Below are positions 10,449 through 24,500 of a DNA stretch of 64,000 bases, piece after piece. The stretch covers positions 94,819,052-94,883,051 of the forward strand of contig CM065297.1 in assembly GCA_032871835.1 (NCBI GenBank). The letters are read 5' to 3'. The position numbers and the translations under genes were made by a program. The notes beneath the pieces are model-generated. The model was not told where the DNA came from. It did no database searches and saw only the letters and a program-made list of their open reading frames with translations. The first letter of the stretch is position 1. The number at the start of each line of letters is the position of its first letter. The DNA comes from Dipteronia dyeriana (Eukaryota; Streptophyta; Magnoliopsida; Sapindales; Sapindaceae).

Positions 10449-13400
10449 ATGCCTTTGTCGAGAAGGAAGCCTTTCACTTTGGCTGAACCCCCAAAAGATT
10501 TAGAGCCACACGAGCTGGTATACCAAGTTCGGTTTACAAAAGAGATTTTTCAGAATTATCAGTATCCTTCTTTTGATATTTTAGTTATTGTTAATTGTGG
10601 TAGAATTTGGCTATGAAGTAATTAGTGGCTGTGAAAGATACTCCTGACAGTGGTGCCACTAAATGGAGCTTTTTGTGTCCGTAAATGGTGAAATTGTATA
10701 TTATTCTTTCATCTTCCTTTGTCTACTTGCAATTAATTAGAGTACTATTAATTTGTTTGTCCTTAACGTGGACTAGAGATTATTTGAACAGGATAAATTT
10801 ATATCGCCACAGGGTTTGGGTGTGCAAATCTACTGGAAAAACTAACTTGACTTATGAAGAGGCTTTGGTTTCAGAGAAACATGCAGCTGAGAAGGTTCAA
10901 GAGCTCCCCAAAGAGCTAGTGGCACCAGCACTGCACATCATCCAATTCAGTAAGAACTTATTCCCCCTTGTAAGTTGTGATGAAAGAATGTCTTTGCTAT
11001 ATGTTGACAGGAAGCATCTCTAAATTATGTTCAATTTACTATTACTTGTTGTCCATTTGAGTTATTTATTTGTGCGGGAATGTACTATTCTGATTAGTTT
11101 ATCATTTTGAATCTTTCCATATACTATACTTTTTGCTTCCAAGTTCTAAATATAATCATAGAGTATATTGTAACAAAGGCATCTATGTTTTAAAGGGCCT
11201 TTTTGAGTTCTGGTTGTCAAGTGCATTTTGTTGAAGACTTGAAGTTAACAAATAGGGTTAAAATTATGATTTCATTTATCTGAATAAAATAAATTTTAAA
11301 AATTAAAAGGAGGCTAGTTCATTACATTTCATTCTTTTTTCCTTTCTTTTTTCTTGTCTGTTTCATTGGTTTAGTTGTCTTACTGACACCTATATGTTGT
11401 CATCATATTGTGACTGTATGGAATAGGCTAAGAGAACATTGATACTGTGTTAGCTACTTGTAAGAGGTGATTGCATAAACCTTGTTTTGTGGAAATTAGT
11501 TATTCAATGGTCCATTAAATTTATTTACTGTGAATAGCTAAGATGATATGGCATGTGTTATTCCAAAATTTTGGCTTGCCAGACTTTTATCTCATTTGTT
11601 GAAAGTGCACCAACCTAAAAGCCCAAAAAGTGTCATAATTTATCCAAAAAAAAGGCCATTTATATGCATGGCCATAAATATCATTGTAAATTTGTAATGA
11701 TACATCTTTGTGTGTGTGCACCATAGATAGGTATGCACTCAAACTATCAATTACTGTAACTAGTTAATCTATTGTCACCATATCCATCTAGTCAAGTACA
11801 TATGAAAGAAGTACTTGGGTTTATAACTGAAGTGAAGGCATAATATTCACAAGTCAATCAAAATTACTATTCCAAAAATAATCTAGAATCTGCTGTGAAT
11901 GACCGGGAAGAAGTTCGGACTGGACAAAAAGCATTGCCTTAGTAAAGAGTTGTGAACATGGCTTTAACAAATCCAGTTACCTTATAGTGGATTTTGGACA
12001 TGTGGTTTGACATAGTTATTCTGAGGTGTGCTGTTTAATATATCCTCTGTTCATCAGTTATAGGTATTAGGTTCTAATTGTCTTGACATTGCAATATTCT
12101 TACGGTTCCATTTAATTTATTAAATAACCTTTTCATTTGTTAGGTATGCTTTCCTTGAAAGATCTCTCGGATACAATTGCTACAAAGCTGCAGAAACGCT
12201 TTTTTGTGGGTGCTGAAGTGAATGGAAAGAGGGATGAGGGTCTGCATCCTTGCAAGATATTAAAAGTACTAGAGGTCGATGGCAACAAAACTCAGTATGA
12301 GATAGCATGGCTTGACAAAAACAAGAAAACAATTGAAAATAGCTTATTAGATGGAGAAAATCTTGTATGGAAGAAGCTGCCTTTTAGTAGAAATGTTTTT
12401 AAGTCTTTTATTCGGGAATCCACATATCGAAGTCTCCCTTGGGTGCTTCATGAGAAATTGGCACGAAAGCATGATATATCAACAGTTCCTCCAGTAGAGC
12501 TAAGAGACCAAGTTTTCTTCCAGGATGGGCTCCTGGTCTACAAGAAGCGAAGGAAAAATGAAGAAGGAAACAACATTGAGGTAATTATTAAGTTTCAAGT
12601 TGTCTGGTTAATGGTTGAAGTTTATGATATAATATTTGTCTCATATTGTCATTTTTAGGAAGCAAAAGGAGAATCTGGAAAATGTAAAAGGCTGAAAGTA
12701 GGAAGTGAGAAACTTGAAGGTTAGATTTCGTTGTCAGCTATTTCGTTTTGACCAGGACACTGCTTTAGAAGATTTTTGAGTTTGCAAGTCTGTTAATTTC
12801 AATTGAACTTTTAAATCCTGAATTTGCAGAAGATGATCAGCTTAAGAAAGAGCCTATGAAGTATCCGATTGATGACCTGTTGGTGCAGCCTGCTGCAGAT
12901 GATCCAGTTTTCACTGATCGCCCCTCACCTTTAAGGGACTTCAACGTGCCAATGGGTTGTGTTGGGGATCTTCTAATGATTTGGGATTTTTGTTCATCTT
13001 TTAGTAAGCTGTTGCACTTGTACCCATTTTCTCTCGAAGATATTGAGAATTCTATCTGCCACAAAGACAGTAATCTGGCTCTCATTATGGAATTACATTC
13101 TGCCATTCTTCGGCTACTTATGAAAGACGGTGAAAATTTATTGCCTACAAAGAACAAAACGCGAAAGGTAATGGCTGAATTCTTATTTGCTGAAATTTTA
13201 TTAACCATGTTTTTCAGCTAGTTTGTTTCTGGTTTTAATCCAGTCAGTTGTTTCATCTTAGCCCCTATAGAACATCCCTCGGTGTTGCTTGTATGTCAGT
13301 GTTTTCTGATATTGCCTTCTTATTACAGATCACACTAATCAATTGGACAGAGTATCTGTGTGATTTCTTGGACAAAATCAACATTCTTGAACTATGCTCA

Positions 13401-15306
13401 TACATGACAACTATTAAACGGGGTCATTATGGCCTTTTAGGTGCTAATGCAAAACTGGCAATTTTACGAGAATTGGTTAATCAAGCCCTTGAAACTGATC
13501 TTATTAGGGAGAAATTGGATGAGCAGATTGAACAGCGGAGAGCACTTGGAGCCACAAAAAGGGAGGAAGCACTGGAAGCAGCCAGACAGGAAAGAGAAGA
13601 GAAGGAATGGTTGAAAGCTCTGCCTGTTGCCAATGGAGTATTAAATGGGCATAGTTTGGAAAATCTACATATATCTTCAAATGGTGAAGACGTCAAGAAA
13701 AATGGAGAAACAGCAGAGAAGATAAATGGGGAGATCAACTCATCTCAACAGAAAAATTCATTGTAAAAAGTTTTGCGTTATTTTGTGTTTTACTAAAATA
13801 TATTTGAGGACGACCTAGCTTGACTAGAAACTTTGTTACAATTTATTACAGAGGGAGCAAAAAAGAAGCATTGAAACAGTTGAGGGATGACAAGAAGGAA
13901 ACAACAGAAAGGAGGAGTAAAGAACAGAGGGTTCAATTCTCTACCTCTCTAGTATATGTCTGTTTTGCTTTATCAATCTTTATTTGACATTTTTTACCCT
14001 GCAGAGAGAATATTTTGAACGGGAGATGGAGAAGCAGATTATAAGCACCAATTCATTGGGTAAAGACAGAGATTATAACAGATATTGGTGGTTTAGACGT
14101 GATTGGAGGATATTCGTTGAGAGTTCTGATTCTGTGAAGTGGGGCTACTTTAGTTCCAAGGAAGAGGTATGATTGCTTAATTCCTACAATATTTGTTTTC
14201 ATAATGTTTTGGTACTCGCCCCTTGACTTCTTGTTTGAACAGCTTGATGCGTTGATGGGTTCGCTAAATCCCAAGGGTGAGAGGGAGAGAACTCTTCAAA
14301 AACAACTAGAAAAAGTCCACGGAAAAATAAAGTAAGTTGGTTCTTTTCTGAACTGCAAAGGGATTATTACGGAATAGCTTCACCACTTATGACTTTTCAG
14401 GATCCATTTTGTTTTAATTGATTACATGTGGTGTGTGTTGATGTGCATGATTTTTTTTTTTCTTGCTGAGATTAGATAAAATAGGCCTAGACTAATTAAT
14501 TAGCCTATAGATTTTTGTTTGGATGGTGATGTGCTATGCTATGTGAAAATTGTTGATGCAGCTCCAGTTGTAATTTGATGGGCTGAAGCCAATAATTGCC
14601 TACCGCTGTTTGTTGAAACTAATAGATGTATCTTCATTACTAGTATAATACTTTTTGGATTCCCACAATCCCAGTGCAACTGTTAGTAACCATCAAACCT
14701 AAAAAACCTAAAAGTTTAAGTTGATAGGAAATGACCTAACAATAGTATTTTAAGAACTCTTACATACCCCCTCTCATGCAAGACCAATGGGATTGTCATG
14801 TGGCTCGAGCCAAAACACAAACATACAACAAATTCCAATAACAAATAACAAATTTAAATAATCACGTGGGGGGACTTGAATCCAGTAGTCCTGGGACAAC
14901 AGAGCTTTGATACCATATTAGTAACCATAAAACCTAAAAGTTTAAGTTAATAGGAATGTGTCTAACAATAGTATTTTAAGCATTCTAACAGCAACATCCT
15001 AGCATGTACTTACATCTAATGCTAAGTTTGACATGTATGCTTTCATAACTTGATCATTTAAACAATAAAAATGTTGTTTTTATTTCAGCATTTATTTATT
15101 TACCCTATAACTAACAGTCCCTAATGATAAAGATATTGCTAAATACATTTCACAGGTCTGAAATGGAAAAGAGAACAAAAAGCATAGTTGAGAATATTGC
15201 CTTGGAGGAAGCCGTGCTCCGTAGATCTACTCGTGTGAGGGCATCACCAAGGGAAAACCCAGCTAATGCTTTCCTCAGATATGTGAACAAGTGGAAGGAA
15301 GATTAA
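10449..15306 (+). CDS. DDT/WHIM-domain chromatin protein, DDR/RLT-associated type, 678 aa
   Basis: Ten coding exons join in frame: 10449-10561, 10777-10949, 12144-12580, 12659-12719, 12830-13167, 13329-13762, 13852-13930, 14005-14166, 14243-14331, 15156-15306. A non-coding first exon probably ends at 9598, its intron ending in ATTTCAG just before the ATG. Domains: WAC/Acf1-type DNA-binding N-terminus (about 24-95; VYQVRFTKEIFQ, YRHRVWVCKSTGKTNLTYEEAL); DDT helices (about 285-345; DDLLVQ, FNVPMGCVGDLLMIWDF); WHIM1 (about 375-440; GHYGLLGANAKLAILRELV) with a basic/Glu coiled coil; WHIM2 (about 560-620; DRDYNRYWWF, WGYFSSKEELDALMGSLN). Proteins of this family bridge DNA and ISWI remodellers in the nucleus. 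It most resembles Arabidopsis DDR4-like proteins from memory; the exact orthologue is not assigned. The exon 8 donor (AGG/GTTCAA) is weak. Confidence 0.9.
14681..14990 (-). mobile_element. TRIM (miniature LTR retrotransposon), complete, in DDT gene intron
   Basis: A 310-bp non-coding element flanked by the 5-bp target duplication GCAAC (14676-14680 and 14991-14995). Terminal direct repeats are 14681-14764 (84 bp, TG...CA) and 14916-14990 (75 bp). On the - strand, a primer binding site complementary to initiator tRNA-Met (TGGTATCAAAGCT, 14903-14915) directly follows the 5' repeat. A polypurine tract (GAGAGGGGG, near 14766-14774) lies just before the 3' repeat. It encodes nothing and depends on other retrotransposons. 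It sits in the intron between the last two coding exons, antisense to the gene. Confidence 0.88.
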
Positions 15307-15639
15307 TTGGGGCATGAGTGTGATTTTAAGGTCGCATAATTAGTTGCCTCAAATTTTTGGCTTAGATTAGATACTAAATTACGGTTAGTCGGTTACCATT
15401 ACTGGCATCAAATGCGATGACATTTTCTATTGTTTAGTCGGATTTTTTGGGCAGAGGGATGGCAGGGCAGCAGAGGGATGGGGCAGTACTTTTTGTAATC
15501 CTCTCCTATGGTGGACAAGAATGTTGAACCATATTCCACATTCTTTAATTGTAGCCATTAATTTCAAATGGTACATTAAGATTTTGTATCCTCTCCTCCT
15601 AAGGTTTTGTTGATTTATATTTGTGTTGATATATATCGT

Positions 15640-17395
15640 AAGTCAAGGGATATCATAGCTAAGGATGGCAGCTGGGTTCCCCATAAGTGTTACCAGTTCT
15701 GGCAGGGTGCCTAGTTAGTCAACACACGACAGCATATTTCAGCAAAAATTATCCAACAATAAGGCGCGTCTTGATTGTGGAATAAGTGATAACTATTAAA
15801 GGGTTGGAAACTAGAGCACAGTGATAATTATTAAAGGGTTGGTAACTACTGCACAATCGCTACATGCTGCGAGTAAGTCCTTTGAAGTAAGTGTTAGAAT
15901 GAAAAATTATAAAAACTATTATAATAGGACTGTCGGGATCTGTCGAAATCAAAAAATATATATGGCGACAAAATCTTTTGAAGTAAGTGTTAGAACAAAA
16001 TATTATAAAAACTATTACAATAGAACTGTCGAGACCTATCAAAATCAAAAAATACATATATGATCCGGATATCTATTAACATAACTAGAGATCATTACCT
16101 CCCATAATCCAGAAAGAACATGCCAACACATGCTTGTAAAATGAGTATGGTGGAATTTGAACCCTTCACCACATATGTTGAAGGGAGGTGCACTACCAGT
16201 TCTGTTAAGAGGTGATGTACAATAAGTGTTAGAACTTGAGTGAAAGTCTTCATAGTAAGTCAGAGAAACAAGTGTTTGGAGTTTATGTTATTCTTATTAA
16301 TAGATACTTTAGGATGAATGTTTTATACGATGTTAAAGATTTACATTACACTAGACAGATATCATTTATATAAAATGAATCTAGTTCTATTGTTGATTAG
16401 AAATTTCTCTATGAAAAATATAAATTGGAGTTTGCTAACACATTCTCATCATTCCACATGTTTTCCGATGAATCACCAACACCTAGCCAACCACTATTAC
16501 TCACATTCTTGGATGTCTAAACTCAGTTTACATCAGTTGAGCAAGAAAGATGAAAAATTGACAGATTAAATACATTCTTAAGTTGAACAATAGCCTTTTA
16601 TTTTACCTTTTACGAATAAAATGAATATTGAACTCAAAAAACACAGTTGGTGAACCCAGATAGAATGGTGGTAGATGAAAATCGTTTTAAGATATTTGAA
16701 GTATATACAATGTGGTTACATCCAGCTTTATGAGTATTTTACCAAGAAAATTGTGTTAGAAACTCAAATGGTGGAAGTTGAAGACAAGTAGGAATAGGAA
16801 GGCATTGTTTTTTTCTCAAAATTTGGCTTGCATGACCCAGGTAGTTTTGTAATTTTGAATTATAATTTTTGTTGTTGGTATTTTTGCTAAATTCCCTAGA
16901 AATAAAAATAATTGACTAAGAATTTTTTTATATATATTTTTTTTATAATTTCACGGGTATGTCATATGTGAGCAAATATGGATATAGAAAATACCCTTAC
17001 AAATTTGACTCATAATTTGAGATGAAAATTTTGAATCTTTTACAAATTATTGGAAGTCGCATTGATAGGAGATCCTTTTAGTACAATCTCAAACACATGT
17101 AAAGAATCTAAAAAAAAAAAAAAAAAAACTAATTTATATTCTTTCAATACATCGATATACGATGTGAAAGAATAAATACGAATTTTTTATATATTACTTT
17201 TTTATATTCTTAACATGTACACCAAAAGACCACCTTAACATAATCCATACTAATAAAACAAACATTTATTGTAACAACAAAGATAGCTTATTCCATAATA
17301 ACATAACATACGTAAAAGATAGCTTCACTTTCTATCCCACTTAAAAGTACCACAAAACAGTCTCAAGAAACAATTTAAACAGAGACGGAGATGGA
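15640..17395. other. Intergenic region between DDT-domain and dehydrogenase genes
   Basis: Both genes point toward this interval (convergent), so it holds two 3' UTRs and no promoter. Apart from the 96-bp duplication at 15867-16064 and an A-run at about 17110, I see nothing coding. The short open frames show no family motif. Confidence 0.5.
15867..16064. repeat. Tandem duplication, 96-bp unit, two copies
   Basis: TTTGAAGTAAGTGTTAGAA recurs 96 bp apart (about 15881 and 15977), each followed by similar sequence through ACTGTCG and CAAAAAAT. Because 96 is a multiple of three, a spurious open frame with a 32-aa repeat appears here. I do not regard it as a gene. Confidence 0.75.
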
Positions 17396-17439
17396 GGTTT
17401 GGCTTTACCAAACACAGATGCTCGAAATACTAACAAGGA

Positions 17440-20400
17440 TTACGCAATCTCAACCACAGCACGACTGACAATGTTTCCCTTGTTGAGATCATCAAAAGCT
17501 TTGTTGGCCTCCTCAAATTTGTATTTTCTTGAAACAGCATTTGATAGATTGAAAATACCTGTTTCTGCCAGTCTAATCAACTTGGGAAGATCTTGTCTTG
17601 CTCTTCCTCCATAGGACCCAATCACTTTTATCTGTTCCAAGTAATCATTTTATACAAGTCACACAGATATTGCTAAATAAAACATATTGCCAGTAATAAC
17701 AAACCAAAGACACAAACTACATAGTTGTGGTGGAAATAAAGATTCACTACAGGAAAAAAAAAAAAAAAAAAAAAATAGTTCAGAACGAAATTGATAGAAT
17801 AATTTCTAGAGCATGATTATGAAATCTCGGAATACTAAATCAAACAAGTATCTATACTTATATAAGTTACAGTATTAGATGAAACACAAATCTTCAAGTG
17901 CTAAAGAGTAAGAACACTGATTAAGTTATCATGAAATTGAGTTTGAAAAGGTGGAGTGTGAACAAGTGAGTCTCAAATTTGGTAAAGAAGAGGTGTGTTA
18001 GGAATGTCTCAAATTTAGTTAAGTGTGTTGGGGAAGGTCAAAAATAGGTTAGTTTGTAATCTTGTAAAAGTGGTAGTTTTGTAATTTTATATTAGACTAT
18101 GGTCATTTATGTAAAAAATTAACAAGTCTATAATTGTAGATACATAATAATATTTTCCAACACATCCCTCGTAGCTCAAGTAGTATGCACCTATTCTTCC
18201 ACACTTGCGGAGGGGGAGTTCAAGTCCTACCATGGCAATTACAATCATGTGTAGGGAGTTTTCTCCCCTGCACACTAAGGGCAAACATAGTGGGCTATGT
18301 CAGGCTCTAGCATGACCTAAAGTCTGGATATTATAACATAATTACAAATTTGCGACTAAAGAGACTAAAACCCAGAATAGAAGCTTGTAAAACTATACCA
18401 CAGCATAAAATTACTAACAAAATATGATTTTCCATGTACAGTATCCCTAAATATATTATAAACCCAACCAAAGATATACCAACATTAACTATACACCCTT
18501 TCCCAATTAGGTTGGATAAAGAAAAAGAAAAGTCCTCAAATTCTTCTGTAACTAAAGCCTTCTATTCTATCCCACAACAATTAGCTCTTTTTTATCTTAA
18601 AAGATGTAGTTGTTTTTTTCTTACCAAATCACCCGAAAGAGAGCCAATACCACACACCTCCACAAAACTTTGAGCTTTACTCTACCAAATGCAAAAATAG
18701 TTTTCAGGATTTTGGGGATGTCCGAACAATCGTTTCCTCCTTACATTATCGATTCCATTAGGAGAATCCCTTGTTTGTTTTCACTCATTGTTCCCACTAT
18801 TCACTTTCCGAATATATTTAATTTTCATTTAATCTCCAGGACTCTAGAGAACCATAAATTTGCCTTTTTCAGGTACTGTTTTATTTTATTCGCTTTTATC
18901 CTCTAGTCACTTGAAATTTAAGTTCAATAAATACTTCGATTTTTAAACACTTGTTTGTTTTGATACCCTCAGATATCAACGTCATGCTTAATCAATAGAG
19001 CGTGCATTTTGTGAGGTAATGCTAATCATGTTTTCTTTTTATTAATAATTATTTTTTCGTACAACTAAGGTCCGTTCAAAATGTTTCCACTTAGATAAGT
19101 GTCTTATTGAAAGCAAATATACTTTGGCCCCACCAAAAAATAATTCACGGCTATGCCCTTGAATTGCATTAAGCTCTAAGCTACATGTTCAGACTCGGAT
19201 TGCCTAAGTCGGCAAGGCATAAGATTGACTCAGCTCATTTCCCAGACTTAACTATCATGAGAGGGAGAGAGAGAGAGTCGACCAAGTTTTCTTTGAAGTC
19301 ACCACACTTATTCTTGACACTAAGAATTTTTTTCAACAGGTTGCTGTGGTCACACAAGTCAGTTTAACCTTCCAAATAATTATACCGTCATCTTTTTCAC
19401 TAGTAATCACCTCCATACCAAGATGATGGTCTGATTTGTCATGTTTCTTTCACCTTTTTGTTTTCTCAATAGTAGTCAACATGCAATGACCATCTAGCCT
19501 TTTAAAATATTAACCTTTTTTTTCCTTTTGCCTCCTCCAAACAAGATGCTCATTTGATTTTGGCTCCCTTGGGTTATCACCTTTGTGCTGTACCACCCAC
19601 ACATTATATCGAAAGAACAAGCAAAAAAGAAAACTCGGACACTTTTGGCCATCTATCCTTTTGTCTTTTATCCTTCTATATTCTCTCTATATCTAACTTT
19701 TATCTTTTCTTAAATTTTTCCCTTTTTTCCTCTCTTCTCTTTCTTTTTATGCCTTTTTCTTGTACCATACATGTTACCAAAACTTCCACAAAAAGATGAC
19801 TCCCAGTCACAAACCTTCTGAAAATCTCAAGATATCAATAACAACAACAAACTACTAAAGCACATATTATTCTCCTGCCACTGGCAATTTTGAGGCTTGT
19901 ATCTTCATCCTCCATATTACCATGTCAAAAGAAATTCAGGCTAAATAGAAGGTAAAACTTGAACAACTAATTTTTTTGCTTCAACATTCCCGAGAAAAAA
20001 CTACAGCTGATAAATTTACAATTCCAACTTGCAAAACAGCAATTTTTATAAGAATTACACTGCATATCACAAAGGTAGAACACCAACATTAAACTACATA
20101 ATAATAACATTTTATACCACATAGCAAATATAACAAGGATGCTACTGACTTCCAAACCTTAATGACTATTCCTCTATAAGTTTCAGCTTCTTTCCCAGCC
20201 TTTACAACTTGTACATTTTTTGAACTTCAAATGTTGAGTATAATTGTTCATTTGGACTGATTAACTCCTTGTTATGAGACCTCACGTCCTCACTGTTGTA
20301 CCTAACTTTCATATCTACTTTTTATCTGCTAAATTACTTGTTATTATCATACTGACACTGATCGCAAAATATTTTTCTTATTTGGAAACAAAAATAAAAA

Positions 20401-21556
20401 ATCCAGTAGAATAGATGCTCTTGAAAGAAATCGAAAGGGATGGAAACATTTATTCAAAACAAATTATACTTTCTGAACAACTTCAAAATAGAAAGTTGAT
20501 AATTACTGCCAGACACAGGATCCCTACCTTTCTTCGCACAAGACGGTTTATATCTACCTCCCCTACAGCACCAGATTGTGTAAGTCCAATCATTACAGCT
20601 TTTCCTCCATCTCTAACACTCTGAACGCACTGCAAAAATGTCTGTGGTTTTCCCAAAGCTTCCACAGCAATGTCTACACCCATTCCTCCAGTTATTTCCT
20701 ACCACACAAAAATGAATAACTAAGTGTTGAAGAAGATTCATAACAACAAATAAGTACATTCAGCTATGAAATTTTAGGTTAAGTTCATAATCCACTGCAT
20801 TAATAGAAAATTAGTTAAATACCAAAACCAATTAGCAATTAATTTTTTAAATAAAGTAGCAAAGCGAAGATTAAAATTATGTCATAATGAATGGATCTCG
20901 TATCATTTAAACTATGGTCATTTTTATGGTTTTCAAAGAAGAAAATACGTTTTCCCAAGACCCAAAAGACATAATTTGCTTAAACTTTTGCTAAACAGGC
21001 AATCGTATAATTCAACACCACCTACATTTCATTTTCTCAGCTGCTTCACATTATTGAATTTCAAAACCTTGATTTAAAATTACGTGACATCACAGAAGTA
21101 ACATGTACTAATCTGTTGAGCCAGGAACTACAAGCTTGGATCATCATACTGTCACCGATAAGATCTCCATGGCTTTTTTATCCGACCAAGGTATATTATT
21201 AGATAAAGGAAAAATGATGAACATTCTTTGATGTCATTTATTATTTTGGCAATATCTGCTATGCCAACATGTGAAAGCAAAAATTAATCCATGTCAATTT
21301 TATCACATTGGCTCGGCTCTTTATTCACATTAATGGATAGATTGTAAAGTTTCAAAGGATTTGAAACAAGACAATGTTGGACAATCACTAATTCCAAACA
21401 CTAATTAGAAGAGCTTAAAAATAAACTCTAAATTGATATCATCCAAAAGAAAGAACATTCTAAATAGGACAACAGAGAAGGTAACCATAAAAATAAAAAT
21501 AAGAGAAAAACCCAAATAAAACCAATAGAAAAATAACATGAAAATGAAAAGAAAAG

Positions 21557-21594
<38 letters not shown>

Positions 21595-24500
21595 AAGGAA
21601 AACTAGTTAATGATTGCTCGATCATAGTGACAGGTAATGAAGTCCAAAAAGAGGGCAATAAAAGCTAAGGTTTTGGCTTTTTGATGAACAGAATGAAAAT
21701 AAAAATCGAATAAATGCAACTACGAAGGTGAAAGTAAGTATCAGAGAAGACATAGTGATTTTTACAGCTTATTACTTAAGCCTACTAGATAATTCCATAT
21801 CAATATTAACAAAATCAAATTAATAATTTGAGAGGAAAATACTGCACAGCACAACACCTTCAATGGGCAAAGAAAGGTTCATTGGATTAGTTTGCGCAAA
21901 CCACTTCAAAAACAGCCAAAAATCGAAGGCAAGTATTAAATATTGAACTGGTAATTTAATATTTGATTACAAACATTTAAAAAAAAACATTATATTATTA
22001 TTATTATTTGGGGAAATTTCATATAAGTCCTAACTTTTATAAAAAGTCACCTATTTAAACGTCTTTATCGTATTAGTAACTTAACTCCCTCTATTTCTCA
22101 AAATACATCACTTTAATCCATTTTCCAGTTGATAACAGTCAACATTAACAAAATAAGAAAAGTACATTTTTGCCCTTGTACAATAAAATTTAACGAAACG
22201 CATAATTTAACTAACTTAAAAAAAAAACTTGACTTTTTAAAATTCCTCAAAAATTATAGACTAAATTAATAAATCATCTGAATAATTTTATTTTTCTTTC
22301 GTATGATCGTAAGAAATGGTAATGGTAATTTTATTTTTATATAAAAAAATAATTGCTTTGGTGTTACTAACCCACATTTAAACGAACAAAAAACTCAAAT
22401 CGTAATATTTCTAAAACAAATTCCAAATAAATCATGAAATTAGCACATAACTTGTTTTTCTTTTTAGGATCTAAGATTATAAATCTTATCAAAGTTATAA
22501 AAAAAATGTGAATGGGTAGGTTCCGTTAGTTAACAAGTTACAACAATGTGTAAGAAATTGCAGTAAAAAAAAATATTGATCTAAGATGGTTGAGAAAAAA
22601 AATGTATTTGTTGTGAGATTATTGTGGTGGCAAACGAAAAAGGGAAGAACCATTCGAGCAATTTGATCTATCATGGGAAATTTGGGTAAAAAAACCATTG
22701 GACACAGAAACCAGAAGATTATTGAGGTGCCATTTAAAAAACAACGCTGTCAACACAGCACTAAAATGAAAAAAAGAAAAGAAAAATACATTATACATGA
22801 TACAACTCAAACACAAACCAACCAAATCATTCAAACTAAACTGATGTCAGTCACTTTCTTCCCAGTAAATCAAGGATTTTCCATTGATGAATCCCAATGT
22901 GTAAAACTCAAAGACCCATATGTACAAATGCAGAAAACTCGAAAATAAAAAAGCCAAAAATGAAAGATGGAGCAGCAGATTAAAAATGAATCGAGAGGCG
23001 GCTGATTGAAGATGAAGAGAAAGAATCTAAGGTATCTGGGACTTTGAGTCCAACCGTTCAGATGTGAGATGATTTTGTTTTTTGTTTTTATTTTCTTAAA
23101 AAAATTATAAGTTGATAGTCAACAAGTTAAAAGATGTCTATAATGCATTAAGACCGAAATGCCCCTGAATTTGTTATTTTTGACTAACAGAAGGACTAAA
23201 ATGATGTATTTTGGAAAAATGAGGGACCAAAGTTACGAATATAACACAGACATTTAAATAGGTGACATTATGAAAAAAAGTCAGGACTTATGTGAAATTT
23301 CCCCTTTTTATTTTGATAAGAAAATGCATTAGGCACATACTCTAATCTTTTCAATTGCGTCTTCACGAATCGCATTTACAGTGTGTGTGGCACCAAAAGT
23401 CTTAGCGTTCTGCAGTTTTTCATCCTGAACATCCACAGCAATAATATCGGAGGCACCAAAAGCTCTTGCTATCTGCAAACAACTGGAGCATGATCTGGTT
23501 ATTATAATGTTGATGTTGGTCCTATTTAAATACAATAGAAAATCACCGGAAGTAAATAGTCAACTCACCCGCTCCCAATTCCCAAATGCAATATATATAT
23601 AGACAAATTTTAGCAGTCACAAAATAGCCTTAGCTTTTCTGTAGCATACCTGTATGCAAGTTATCTGGCTTGATATTAAATGTAAATATTCTAATTGTTG
23701 TAAAAATTCACATAAGGGTGAAACTTAATCAGATTTTTCTATTCTCCTTTTCTCAAAGGTCGAGGTCCTCACAAGTCCTCAGATTATTCTTTTATCTAGA
23801 TAAAAAGTTGGAGATCATCCTAAAACAGTGGTTTTCATTGAGGCTTCAAAGGAGCTGTTAACCTTCTACTTAAAAGAGGACACCTAAAGCACGTACATAT
23901 ATTCAAACCAATCATTTATTATTTAACATTAACCTAGTCTTGTTGGGCTTTGTTGAATTTTTAATGGTAATTTCAAAAGAGAAGGGTAAAAGTGTCATAA
24001 AATAAAAGTAAATGTGGGACCAAGATGTAAAAAACTTCCAAGTCAAGTTGAAGAAGTGAATATGGCATGTGAATATTTATATTTATAATTTGGCTTTCAC
24101 ATGCCATATTCACTTCTTCAACTTGACTTGGAAGGTTTTTACATCTTGGTCCCTCATTTACTTTTATTTTCTAACACTTTTACCCTTCTCTTTTGAAATT
24201 AACATTAAAAATTCAACAAAGCCCAACAAGACCATGTTAAGGTAATATAATAAATGATTGGTTTGAATACATGCACGTGCTTTAGGTGTCCTCTTTTAAA
24301 TAGAGGGCTAATGGTAAAATTGTTTCTTTTAAATTTGTTTTGTTATTTGTAAATGAGTTCTATTTACCATTAAGCCAACTGAGTTCTATTTTGGCAGAAT
24401 TGCCTAGATTTAACCAATTATTTATCAGTGATACTAAAACATAAAAGACAATCAATCAACTTAATGAAATTGTATATTCTTGATTTCAAAAGAATTTCAT

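Noticed and set aside
15821..16063. Open frame with a repeated SKSFEVSVR-type block
   Set aside because: It arises from the 96-bp tandem duplication in non-coding sequence.
18163..18340. A tRNA gene suggested by A- and B-box-like motifs
   Set aside because: No acceptor stem or cloverleaf could be formed around the boxes; a SINE explains it better.
22673..22948. 91-codon frame inside the Mutator-like element as a transposase
   Set aside because: It is Lys/Gln/Thr-rich with no MURA or zinc-finger motif; it could be a captured fragment at most.
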